Source: DASPTB01 sp035623615 (GTDB lineage Bacteria; Actinomycetota; UBA4738). Taken from it: a stretch of DNA of 15,356 nucleotides. The position numbers were made by a program, and so were the translations under genes. Location of the stretch: positions 1 to 15,356 of the forward strand of contig DASPTB010000221.1 of NCBI GenBank assembly GCA_035623615.1. Direction: 5' to 3'. Of the stretch, positions 1-6,588 are shown piece by piece. A model generated the notes under the pieces. It saw nothing but the letters and a program-made list of their open reading frames with translations. It had not been told where the DNA came from and ran no database searches. How positions within the stretch are numbered: the stretch's first letter is position 1; the number at the start of each line of letters is the position of its first letter.

Positions 1-94
1 GGTGGTCGGCTCGGGCTGCTCGGCGTGACGGTGATGGCGGTGGGGCATTCCGTGATCTCTCATGCGATTACGGTATTACATCCTTACACGGCCG

Positions 95-1480
95 TCAATC
101 CCCTGTCGTCACCGAGAGTGCCTCGGGCCGGCGGTATCGCCCGAGCTCCGGGTAGATCATCGAGATGAGCCCGGCCCCGATCAGGCAGAAGACGCCTCCG
201 GAGATCGCGGAGAAGAGGTTTGCGTCCGCCGGCGACATGAAGAACGCGGCGAGCCTCGCGACGGCCCCCGACTCGAAGTCGCCCAGGCGGGGGCCGCCGG
301 TGACGACGAGGATGTGGATTGCCGACAGCCGTCCGCGGAGCGAGTCGGGCACCGACTGCTGCAGGATCGTTCCGCGGAAGACGGCGCTCACCACGTCGGC
401 CGCTCCCGCGGCGGCGAGGAAGAACAACCCCGCCCAGAAGTAGCCGGCCCCCAGCCCGGAGAGCCCGAACATCGTGATCGCCGCGCCCCACGCGACCACC
501 GCCCAGATGACGAACAAGCCCTGACGGCGCACGCTCCCGACCCATCCTGAGGTCAGTGCGCCGACCGCGGCACCGACCGCCGGCGCGGCCGCCATCAGAC
601 CCACCGCTGCGGGCCCCCTGTGGAACACCGTCACTGCCAGCGCGGGGAAGAGCGCGCGCGGCATTCCGAAGATCATCGCGTTGAGGTCGATGGCGAACGT
701 GGACAGCAGCACCCGCTTGCCGCGCAGGAACGAGAAGCCCTCGCGAACTGCCTGCCATCCGCTCCGAACGGCCTCGCCGGCAGCGCGGACCGGCGGAAGC
801 GGGGGAAGGGCCAGCGTCATGCCGATGGAGGCGGCGAAGGTGGCGACGTCGATGCCGTACGCGATGGCGAGCCCCGTGTTGACGTTCTTCGGATAGCCGA
901 TCACAAGTGCCGCCAGCAGGGGGCCGACCACCTGCGTGAGGTTGTACATGACCTGGTTCAGTGCCATGGCGGCCGGCAGCCGCGCCGCCCCGACGACATT
1001 GGGAACGACGGCGGACCGCGTCGGCGAGTTCACGGCGAAGAACGCCGTCTGCGCGATGACGACGGCGTACAGGTACCCGAGCGGCGGGCGCCCGTGGAGG
1101 GCGCCGAGCAGCAGCAGGACGCTCGAGGCCGCCAGCCCGAACTCGGTCAGCAGGATCAGTTTCCGACGGTCGAACCGGTCGGCCCACGTCCCGCCCCAGA
1201 TCGCGAAGAAGGCGAGGGGCGGGATCTGCACCAGGCTGATCAGGCCGACCGCGAACGACGACTGGGTCAGCAGGTACACCTGAATGGAAAGCGCCACGAC
1301 CGTCACCTGCCGCCCGGTGAGCGAAATCAGCTGTCCGAACTGCAGCAGCCGGAACTCCCGGGACTCGCGGAGCGGCGTGATGTCGATGGCGAGCCCGCGG
1401 ATGGTCGCGCCGGCACGGCTCAGTCGGGGGACGGCGTGGCCCTCGGTCTCGTCCTCGCCGACGGGCTCCCGGTCGTCCAC
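95..1480 (-). CDS. MFS transporter, EntS/MFS_3-type exporter
   Basis: This 461-residue integral membrane protein has about 12 hydrophobic segments and belongs to the major facilitator superfamily, in the EntS-like (enterobactin exporter-type) drug or siderophore efflux branch. The family exports small molecules by proton antiport; the substrate here is unknown. The loop 2-3 MFS signature GGTWADRFDRRK lies at residues 96-107. The N-terminal FRLLQFGQLIS segment (about residues 43-53) is the usual start of the first helix in this branch. A hydrophilic tail of about 40 residues precedes the first helix, longer than usual, so the true start may lie further in. GTG at 1480 is the first possible start, because an in-frame TAG lies 22 bases upstream. 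There is no Shine-Dalgarno sequence, but a TATGTT hexamer lies exactly six bases before the GTG, which suggests a leaderless message. The gene is divergent from the rhodanese gene. A second protein of the same family is encoded at 4479-5774. Confidence 0.88.
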   Translation of the reverse strand: MDDREPVGEDETEGHAVPRLSRAGATIRGLAIDITPLRESREFRLLQFGQLISLTGRQVTVVALSIQVYLLTQSSFAVGLISLVQIPPLAFFAIWGGTWADRFDRRKLILLTEFGLAASSVLLLLGALHGRPPLGYLYAVVIAQTAFFAVNSPTRSAVVPNVVGAARLPAAMALNQVMYNLTQVVGPLLAALVIGYPKNVNTGLAIAYGIDVATFAASIGMTLALPPLPPVRAAGEAVRSGWQAVREGFSFLRGKRVLLSTFAIDLNAMIFGMPRALFPALAVTVFHRGPAAVGLMAAAPAVGAAVGALTSGWVGSVRRQGLFVIWAVVAWGAAITMFGLSGLGAGYFWAGLFFLAAAGAADVVSAVFRGTILQQSVPDSLRGRLSAIHILVVTGGPRLGDFESGAVARLAAFFMSPADANLFSAISGGVFCLIGAGLISMIYPELGRYRRPEALSVTTGD

Positions 1481-1486
1481 GGGCCG

Positions 1487-1492
1487 AACATA
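1487..1492 (-). promoter_or_regulatory. Candidate -10 box for a leaderless MFS transcript
   Basis: Read on the minus strand, the hexamer is TATGTT (TAnnnT type). Six bases separate it from the GTG start at 1480, which would place transcription start on the start codon. No convincing -35 box is visible. The same geometry appears before the MarR gene and the lytic transglycosylase gene. Confidence 0.35.
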
Positions 1493-1531
1493 GCGTGTCT
1501 GCTACTGTCGAACGCCGAGGAGGCCAACCGA

Positions 1532-1858
1532 TTGGACGACGTTCGCGCGATCTACGAGAACCGGGACAGGTACCAGTTCCTCGACGTCCGGGAGCCCTGG
1601 GAGTGGAACGAAGGCCGCATCGAGGAGGCCGTGCTCGTCCCGCTGAACAGCGTCATGGCCGGCGAGGAGTCGGCGGTTCTGACCAAGGACCGGCCCGTCG
1701 TCGTGGTCTGCAAGACGGGGAACCGGAGCGAGGTCGCGACCCTGATGCTCCGTGCGCGCGGCTACGACGCGGAGAACATGGAGGGCGGGATGGAGGCGTG
1801 GGCTGCCGCCGGTCTGCCGTTCTCGAGTCCCGACGGCGAGCCCGGCCGGGTGGCCTGA
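1532..1858 (+). CDS. Single-domain rhodanese-like sulfurtransferase
   Basis: This 108-residue protein is one rhodanese domain. FLDVREPWEW (residues 16-25) is the conserved substrate-side motif. The active-site loop is CKTGNRS with Cys60 as the likely persulfide-forming cysteine, followed by the typical C-terminal GYDAENMEGGMEAW segment. Single-domain rhodaneses of this GlpE/PspE-like size move sulfane sulfur between thiols in the cytoplasm; the donor and acceptor are unknown here. The frame is open far upstream, but the domain starts near 1532. TTG at 1532 was chosen because a strong GAGGAGG Shine-Dalgarno sequence lies at 1517-1523, eight bases before it. A TACTGT hexamer at 1503-1508 could be the -10 box. 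The gene shares a 51-bp divergent promoter region with the MFS gene, but nothing in the sequence proves a functional link. Confidence 0.9.
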   Translation: MDDVRAIYENRDRYQFLDVREPWEWNEGRIEEAVLVPLNSVMAGEESAVLTKDRPVVVVCKTGNRSEVATLMLRARGYDAENMEGGMEAWAAAGLPFSSPDGEPGRVA

Positions 1859-2290
1859 CCGCGCGGCACCGCCGTCGGCCCGAACCCATCTCCGTGCGAA
1901 GCGATCTCGTGCGTCGAGGAACTCGAAGTGGCGGCCGGGATTTGGCTTCGTTGTGCGTGGTGGTCGCGAGTTGGTGAAGCAGCCGGTGCTCGGGCCGGTG
2001 CGTGTTCAGGTAGGACACGCCCGGACGCAAGCCGTCGGCGATCGCAGGGTTGTGGAACGCGAACGGCACATCGGCTTCGCGGAACCCACAGCGCCGACAG
2101 GGGGCCTGGTTTTTCCCTTAAGTCCAAAGACCTATTGCGAGCCCATACCGCGAGCGGCCACGATCACGGCGTCCCTACAATGCACATGAAGGGGCGGCGT
2201 CCGGCGCCCGTCGGGGGGTGACGCCGGATTGGTTGGGAGGTTTCCCTCGAGCCCACAGCTTGGGCGCGGGTCGGGAGAGAACGGCTCGGG
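1859..2290. other. 432-bp stretch with no clear gene
   Basis: No convincing protein or tRNA gene was found here. A relatively AT-rich patch occupies about 2108-2137, and a good -10 hexamer lies at 2176-2181. On the minus strand, one open stretch (about 2115-1890) encodes a single CxxCG motif followed by several histidines, but it has no usable start codon before the motif and no recognisable family. A small stem GCGTGT/ACACGC (2000-2005 with 2015-2020) precedes a GGACGCAAGCC string, without the rest of any known riboswitch. Confidence 0.5.
2176..2181 (+). promoter_or_regulatory. Candidate -10 box TACAAT upstream of the PH/GAF-like gene
   Basis: TACAAT matches the sigma-70-type -10 consensus at five of six positions and lies about 110 bases before the ATG at 2291. 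No good -35 box lies 16-18 bases upstream. If used, it would give a 5' leader of about 100 bases that contains a possible GGCGTC/GACGCC stem. Confidence 0.35.
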
Positions 2291-3859
2291 ATGAACGAAC
2301 AACTGCATGAGGCGGCCGAGCGAGCGCGGTCGGAGCGGCGGCAGCGACTCGTCCGTGAGATCGCGCCGTATCTCGAACCTGGCGAGCATGTGCTGGACGC
2401 GACCACCGGACGTTCCGAGGGGCCGCAGGAGTCCGCGACGATTCGTGTGGTCGCGACCGACCGGCGCCTGCTCGTGCTGCGCAAGAAAGCGTTTCGCCAG
2501 TTCTCCGTGCAGTCGTTCTCGTACGCGAGCGCCCACGTGTCCATCGGTTTCACCGCGGAGGCCGGCGGCGAACTGATGGTCGCCGACACCGCCGGCGAGG
2601 TCCTGGTCGTCAGCATCCCCGAGCTCGATCTGGAGCCGCTGTTCGCATCGCTGGTGGACCGGATCGAGGAGGAGCGACTCGAGGTGGCACTCGACCAGGG
2701 CGAAGCCCAGCCGTGGCGATTCGCGGTGAGCGGGGAGTTTCCGGTCGTGCTCACCGACGAGGAGGTGGGAAGCCCCGTCGGAGCGGGCGTGCGACTGGTG
2801 GAGCCGATGCGGGTCGGGGCCCAGACGATCGAGGAGATCCTTGTCGCGGCGGGGTTCCCGCCTGAGCCCGGGGTGGTTGCCGGCGTCGGGCAGGACCCTG
2901 GGCGCGCGCAGAACGAGGACCCGGGCGGTTCGTCCGGCGAGCCGTTTCGCATCACCGAGCGGCTGCCCGACGCCGGCGAGGCCGGACCTTCGCCGGCGCC
3001 CGCTCCGTCGAGCGACGCCCCAGGGGAGGAGCGCCAGCTCGACGTCCCGGTGATCATCCCGGACGAAGAAGAGATCTCGCCTGCTCGGATGATGGGAGCC
3101 GCGGAGGCGGGCATCCTTCGGTGGGTCATCTCCCAGAGCGGCGCCGACGCCGGGATCTACCTGCGGCGAGACGCGAGTGGCGACGAGCACCTGCAGGTCG
3201 AGCCGCGGCGCCTCGACGCGCAGAAGGCGATCTCGCTGGTCCGCCGGGCCGGGTCCGCCCTCGAGGAGAGCCCGGCGGAGGCCTCCGCCGCGGCGTTGGA
3301 GGGGTCGCCGCTGCTCGTCACGCGATGGGGGGAGGCGGGCGACGAGCGGGTGATCGTCCTGTCGGGCGTTCGGCCCGGATCGATGAGCGAGCTCACCTCG
3401 TTCGCGCGCTTCGTCCTCGACAGGCTGCGACTCTCCGTCGGAGCGGAGGGCCGCGGGGAGCCGGGCGCGACCGCCCAGCGCCCACGCCTTGAAGACGTGT
3501 CGGTCGCGACCGGCGAGGACGGGCTCCCGACGGCGGTCGCACGGCTCGTTTGGCGGGACGGCGAGTACGCCGGGACCGGCCACGGGCACTCCAGCCTCCT
3601 CGGACAGCATCTCGCCGCGGCTCGCGCGGTCGCCGACGCGTTGGGCGACGCGATGGGCCGCGACGTCATGGTCGAGCACCTGTTCCTGACGTATCCGCCG
3701 ATGGACGCCGAGCTCGTCGTGGTGACGGTGTTGATCGGCGCCGACCGCTACGTGGGGGCGACCACCGTCCCGCCGGGCGAAGAGACGAGGGCCGCTGCAC
3801 AGGCGGTGCTCGACGCGCTCAACCGCAACTTGCCGCGAATCGCCGAGGGCCCGGGCTAA
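2291..3859 (+). CDS. Unrecognised multidomain protein: PH-like, GAF-like and duplicated beta-beta-beta-alpha units
   Basis: This 522-residue soluble protein has no signal peptide or membrane segment, and I do not recognise it as a named family. Residues about 24-128 resemble a bacterial PH-like domain (YokE type): VVATDRRLLVLRKK is the usual central strand pair, and the domain ends in a helix rich in Glu and Arg. Residues 195-250 are rich in Pro, Gly and Ala and look disordered. Residues about 268-385 (AEAGILRWV, GIYLRRD, ISLVRRAG, SMSELTSFARFVLDRL) look GAF-like. Residues about 400-452 and 460-514 repeat one plan: beta strands with a DGEYAGTG or ADRYVGAT turn, then an Ala-rich helix (AAARAVADAL, AAAQAVLDAL). 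That plan resembles the two units of the LeuA regulatory domain. No catalytic residues are evident, so a sensing or scaffold role is inferred. The ATG is preceded by a modest GGGAGA at 2273-2278. The stop overlaps that of the convergent DinB gene. Confidence 0.8.
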   Translation: MNEQLHEAAERARSERRQRLVREIAPYLEPGEHVLDATTGRSEGPQESATIRVVATDRRLLVLRKKAFRQFSVQSFSYASAHVSIGFTAEAGGELMVADTAGEVLVVSIPELDLEPLFASLVDRIEEERLEVALDQGEAQPWRFAVSGEFPVVLTDEEVGSPVGAGVRLVEPMRVGAQTIEEILVAAGFPPEPGVVAGVGQDPGRAQNEDPGGSSGEPFRITERLPDAGEAGPSPAPAPSSDAPGEERQLDVPVIIPDEEEISPARMMGAAEAGILRWVISQSGADAGIYLRRDASGDEHLQVEPRRLDAQKAISLVRRAGSALEESPAEASAAALEGSPLLVTRWGEAGDERVIVLSGVRPGSMSELTSFARFVLDRLRLSVGAEGRGEPGATAQRPRLEDVSVATGEDGLPTAVARLVWRDGEYAGTGHGHSSLLGQHLAAARAVADALGDAMGRDVMVEHLFLTYPPMDAELVVVTVLIGADRYVGATTVPPGEETRAAAQAVLDALNRNLPRIAEGPG

Positions 3860-4395
3860 GGCTCTCCGGCCGACAGCCGCACCGCCGCGAGCGCGCCGGC
3901 CGCCTGCTCCATGTGCAGGCGGTCGTGCCCCGCGATCAGCCGAAAGGTGAGGTCGTAGCTCTCCTCGCCGCGTTCCTGGTGCACGCCGACGCGGGCCCGC
4001 TGATCGGGCGTCGATCCTTGCCAGAGCTCCAGGTTCGCCGTTCGCAGCGCTGCGAACAGGTTCAACAGCTGCTCCGGCGAGTCATCGTCGGGTCGAAGGG
4101 CCCGGACCCACAGGTCCTGGTCGTAGCCGATCAGCGGCGGGCGATCGTGCGCGAGGATCCAGCGATATCGCGCGGTGGAGACGATCTCCGCATGGACCAT
4201 GTGCCCGACCGCCTCCTGCGCCGACCAGTCCGACGGTGCCGGCCGCCTCACCGCGAGGTCGCCGGCTTCGCGCAGGAGCGCCCGAGCCCCGTCCGCGGTC
4301 GTCGCCTGCACCTGCGCGGGATCGTCGGCGCCGAGATAGGAGAGCAGCGCCTGCTGATATTCAGCGGGGTGGGTGACGGGATCCGGCGTCTGCAC
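3856..4395 (-). CDS. DinB-superfamily protein (DinB_2-like four-helix bundle)
   Basis: This 179-residue protein is of DinB/YfiT-like size. It contains WSAQEAVGHMVHAE (residues 57-70) and AGHDRLHMEQ (155-164). In this fold, His residues from these helices (here His65 or His68, His157 and His161) bind a divalent metal. Family members are often thiol-dependent S-transferases (bacillithiol or mycothiol) or damage-inducible proteins; which applies here is unknown. GTG at 4395 was chosen because GAGGAGGT lies eight bases upstream on the minus strand, an ideal Shine-Dalgarno sequence. A TAGAGT hexamer (4438-4443, minus strand) could be the -10 box, and a seven-base inverted repeat overlaps it. The TAG stop overlaps the TAA stop of the convergent 522-residue gene. 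The gene lies 83 bases downstream of the second MFS gene on the same strand, so cotranscription is possible. Confidence 0.85.
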   Translation of the reverse strand: MQTPDPVTHPAEYQQALLSYLGADDPAQVQATTADGARALLREAGDLAVRRPAPSDWSAQEAVGHMVHAEIVSTARYRWILAHDRPPLIGYDQDLWVRALRPDDDSPEQLLNLFAALRTANLELWQGSTPDQRARVGVHQERGEESYDLTFRLIAGHDRLHMEQAAGALAAVRLSAGEP

Positions 4396-4435
4396 GATCG
4401 TCGACCTCCTCGGCCTCGCGGGACGCGATGGGGGG

Positions 4436-4469
4436 ACACTCTATCGACGGCTCGGCGGGGGGAGAGTGT
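4436..4469. repeat. Inverted repeat ACACTCT / AGAGTGT between the MFS and DinB genes
   Basis: A perfect seven-base inverted repeat (4436-4442 and 4463-4469) has a 20-base spacer. It lies between the end of the MFS gene and the start of the DinB gene and covers the possible -10 box of the latter. It could be an operator dyad or a weak hairpin; the sequence does not decide. Confidence 0.35.
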
Positions 4470-4478
4470 TCGCCGTGC

Positions 4479-5774
4479 CTACACTCCGTCGGCGTCCGCG
4501 CGGGCGAGCGGCTCGTCGAACGAGCCGTCGCCGACGAGGGCGCCGGAAGGGCTCGCCGCGACATCGCTCGCGGCGGCCCGTCGCGCGAGCGCCAGCAACG
4601 CGCACAGCCCGGTCGCCACCGCGATGGCTCCCCCGGCGGCGAATCCCGTCCGGGGATCGAGGTGCTGCGCAACCCACCCGGCGATCAGGGCGCCGAAGGG
4701 CGTGCTCCCCAGAAAGACCAGCGTGTACAGGGCCATGACGCGCCCGCGGAAATCGGGGGCGGACGTGAGCTGCAGGGTCGAGTTCCCGGTGATGGCGAAC
4801 GCGATGCCCGCGAACCCCAGAGGTGTCAGGAGCACCAGCGCCACCGCGAGTGACGGCGCGGCGGCGAGCGCGACCGAGAGAACCCCCACAGCGACCGCCA
4901 GCAGGGCGAGTCGGCGGGGGTTCGGTCTGGTCGCGCGGCTCGCCATGTACAGTGCGCCGGCCAGCGATCCGGCGCCCCAGGCGGCCAACAGGCAGCCGAG
5001 CGTCTTCCCCGTCCCGGACAGGTCCCAGACTGCGAAGAGCGGCAGCAGGACCGCGAAGTTGAACGAGAAGAGGAAGACCACGGCCATCGTCAGCATGGGG
5101 AGGCGGAGGTTGGCCTCACGCCACGTGTAGCGGATCCCTTCTCGGATCTGCCCTGCGGCCTTCGCCACTCGCTCGCGGGGGTGCAGGTCCGCGACCCGCA
5201 TGGCCAGGAGCGCCGCGACGACGGCCATGTAGGAGATTCCGTTGATCAGGAAGACCGGGGCGGTGCCCACCGTGCCGATGAGGATGCCCGCGATGACCGG
5301 TCCGATCATGCGCATTCCGGTGAATGTCGCCGTTGTGAGGCTCATGGCGTTGGTCAGGTCGTCCGGCCCCACCATCTCGAGATAGAAGCTCTGCCGCGTC
5401 GGCATGTCGACGGCGGTGACGCAACCGGAGAGGAACGAGAGGAGGTACACCATCCACACCCGCACCACGCCGGTCGCGTCGAGGATCCAGAGCGCGAACG
5501 CGGGGACCGCGAACGCGATCTGCGTTGCCAGCTGGACCCGCCGGTTGTCGAAGCGGTCTGCGATCAGGCCGCCCCACGCGCCGAAGAGGAGGATCGGCAG
5601 GAATTGCAGTGAGGTGTCCAAGCCGAGCGCGAGGCCGCTGCCGGTCAGTTGCAGGACGAGCCACGGCGCCGCGACGGCCTGCATCCAGGTCCCTCCGGCC
5701 GAGACGATCTGCCCGAAGATGAACAGCCGGAAGTTCCGAACGCGAAGGGACCGGAACGTTTCGCGCGCACCCAC
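4479..5774 (-). CDS. MFS transporter, EntS/MFS_3-type exporter (second copy of the family)
   Basis: This 431-residue membrane protein has about 12 hydrophobic segments in the same EntS-like MFS branch as the protein encoded at 95-1480. It begins directly with the family's opening segment (FRSLRVRNFRLFIFGQIVS, residues 7-25) and carries the MFS signature GGLIADRFDNRR at 68-79. The motif DMPTRQSFYLEMV in the fourth to fifth helix region is typical of this branch. The last 30 residues are hydrophilic and probably cytoplasmic. The likely role is proton-driven export of a small molecule; the substrate is unknown. GTG at 5774 gives the usual short N-terminus. No Shine-Dalgarno sequence is visible, and a TTGACG (5800-5805, minus strand) could be a -35 box. 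The gene is divergent from the GntR regulator across 115 bases, which makes control by that regulator plausible but unproven. Confidence 0.9.
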   Translation of the reverse strand: MGARETFRSLRVRNFRLFIFGQIVSAGGTWMQAVAAPWLVLQLTGSGLALGLDTSLQFLPILLFGAWGGLIADRFDNRRVQLATQIAFAVPAFALWILDATGVVRVWMVYLLSFLSGCVTAVDMPTRQSFYLEMVGPDDLTNAMSLTTATFTGMRMIGPVIAGILIGTVGTAPVFLINGISYMAVVAALLAMRVADLHPRERVAKAAGQIREGIRYTWREANLRLPMLTMAVVFLFSFNFAVLLPLFAVWDLSGTGKTLGCLLAAWGAGSLAGALYMASRATRPNPRRLALLAVAVGVLSVALAAAPSLAVALVLLTPLGFAGIAFAITGNSTLQLTSAPDFRGRVMALYTLVFLGSTPFGALIAGWVAQHLDPRTGFAAGGAIAVATGLCALLALARRAAASDVAASPSGALVGDGSFDEPLARADADGV

Positions 5775-5822
5775 CGTCGGACTAGCGTACGCCGGGGTCC
5801 GTCAAGTTCCCTACCGTGATGG

Positions 5823-5852
5823 TTGACATGACAATCCCCGCGCCCGTAGCTT
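5823..5852 (+). promoter_or_regulatory. Promoter of the GntR gene with a palindrome over its -35 box
   Basis: TTGACA (5823-5828), an 18-base spacer and TAGCTT (5847-5852) form a good sigma-70-type promoter ending about 37 bases before the ATG at 5890. The -35 box is part of TTGACATGACAA (5823-5834), a near-palindrome of the form TTGnCATGnCAA that matches at 10 of 12 positions. It fits an autoregulatory operator for the GntR protein. Confidence 0.55.
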
Positions 5853-5889
5853 CAATGCCGGCTCGCCCCTCGATCGCCTCGAGGATCCC

Positions 5890-6588
5890 ATGGACCCAGT
5901 CGACGATCCGGACCTTCGTCCCATCAACACCTCGACCCTGGCCGAGCAGGCCTCCGCGGTCCTCCGCGAGTGGATCGCCTCCGGCGAGCTTCGCGGCGGG
6001 GAGCGACTCGTCGAGGCGAAGATCGCCGACCGCATGCAGATCAGCCGCGGTCCCCTCCGCGAGGCGCTCAAACACCTGCAGGCCGAAGGCCTGGTTCGGG
6101 AGGAGCCTCGCCGGGGGACGTTCGTCGCCGAGCTGACGCCCGAGGACGTTCGCGACGTCTACGACCTGCGTGGCGCGCTCGAGGCCCAGGCCGCCCGCTC
6201 GGTGATCGAGGACGGCAACACGGTCGCGCTCGCGGCGCTCGACAAGATGCTCGTCGCGATCGGCGAGGCGGAGCGCGCGAACGACCGGGACGCGCTGGCG
6301 AGGGCGGACTACGCGTTCCACGAGACGCTCTGCCGCGTCAGCGGCAATTCACGACTGCTCGCCGTGTTCGTGCGCCACACGATCGAGATGCGCGTCCTCC
6401 TGCGGCTCGACGACTATTGGTACTCCGCGCCCGAGGGTGAGATGGCCGAACACGCGGCGCTCGTCGAGGCGATCCGCTCGGACGACCCCGAGGAAGCGGG
6501 CAAGGCATTTCGGGAGCATGCCGCCTGGGCGCGCCAGCGCATCCTCGAGAGCTGGCCGCCGGAGTCTCCTCCCGAGCCGTCTCGCTAG
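5890..6588 (+). CDS. GntR-family transcriptional regulator, FadR/FCD subfamily
   Basis: This 232-residue DNA-binding repressor or activator has an N-terminal winged helix at about residues 16-80 (LREWIASGELRGGERL, then the recognition region ISRGPLREALKHLQAEGLV, then the wing RRGTFVAEL). The C-terminal all-helical FCD domain spans about 86-220. The FCD metal or ligand pocket residues appear to be Asp140, His144, His188 and His210, all present. FCD regulators usually respond to an organic acid, sugar acid or other carboxylate; the ligand here is unknown. The ATG at 5890 has a GAGG five bases upstream. The gene is divergent from an MFS exporter and has a palindrome at its -35 box, so it may control itself and perhaps the exporter. 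Its TAG stop overlaps the stop of the convergent HtrA-type gene. Confidence 0.92.
   Translation: MDPVDDPDLRPINTSTLAEQASAVLREWIASGELRGGERLVEAKIADRMQISRGPLREALKHLQAEGLVREEPRRGTFVAELTPEDVRDVYDLRGALEAQAARSVIEDGNTVALAALDKMLVAIGEAERANDRDALARADYAFHETLCRVSGNSRLLAVFVRHTIEMRVLLRLDDYWYSAPEGEMAEHAALVEAIRSDDPEEAGKAFREHAAWARQRILESWPPESPPEPSR

Noticed and set aside
1..94. Possible end of a plus-strand gene at the left edge
   Set aside because: One frame stays open into the MFS gene's 3' end, but it has no recognisable motif and would overlap the MFS gene. The 94 bases are too few to support a call.
620..1531. Upstream extension of the rhodanese reading frame
   Set aside because: It lies antisense to the MFS gene, has no domain, and the rhodanese has a much better start at 1532 with a strong Shine-Dalgarno sequence.
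2000..2040. Resemblance to a cyclic-di-GMP (GEMM-I) riboswitch: a stem followed by GGACGCAAGCC
   Set aside because: The GNRA-type loop, the upstream GCAAA segment and the second stem of the riboswitch are missing. One short string and a six-pair stem are not enough.
2117..2140. Possible sigma-28 (motility) promoter at CTTAAGTCC...ACCTATTG
   Set aside because: The spacing between the two halves is far too short for a TAAAGTTT-N11-GCCGATAA promoter, and no matching element is seen before the chemotaxis genes.
2132..3679. 515-residue minus-strand open frame
   Set aside because: It lies opposite the 522-residue gene. Its translation is rich in Arg, Asp and His with no domain, as expected from the mirror of a GC-rich gene, and its protein shows no recognisable family.
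3550..5130. 526-residue plus-strand open frame
   Set aside because: It spans the end of the PH/GAF-like gene and the antisense of the DinB and MFS genes. No domain is seen, and it crosses two gene boundaries.
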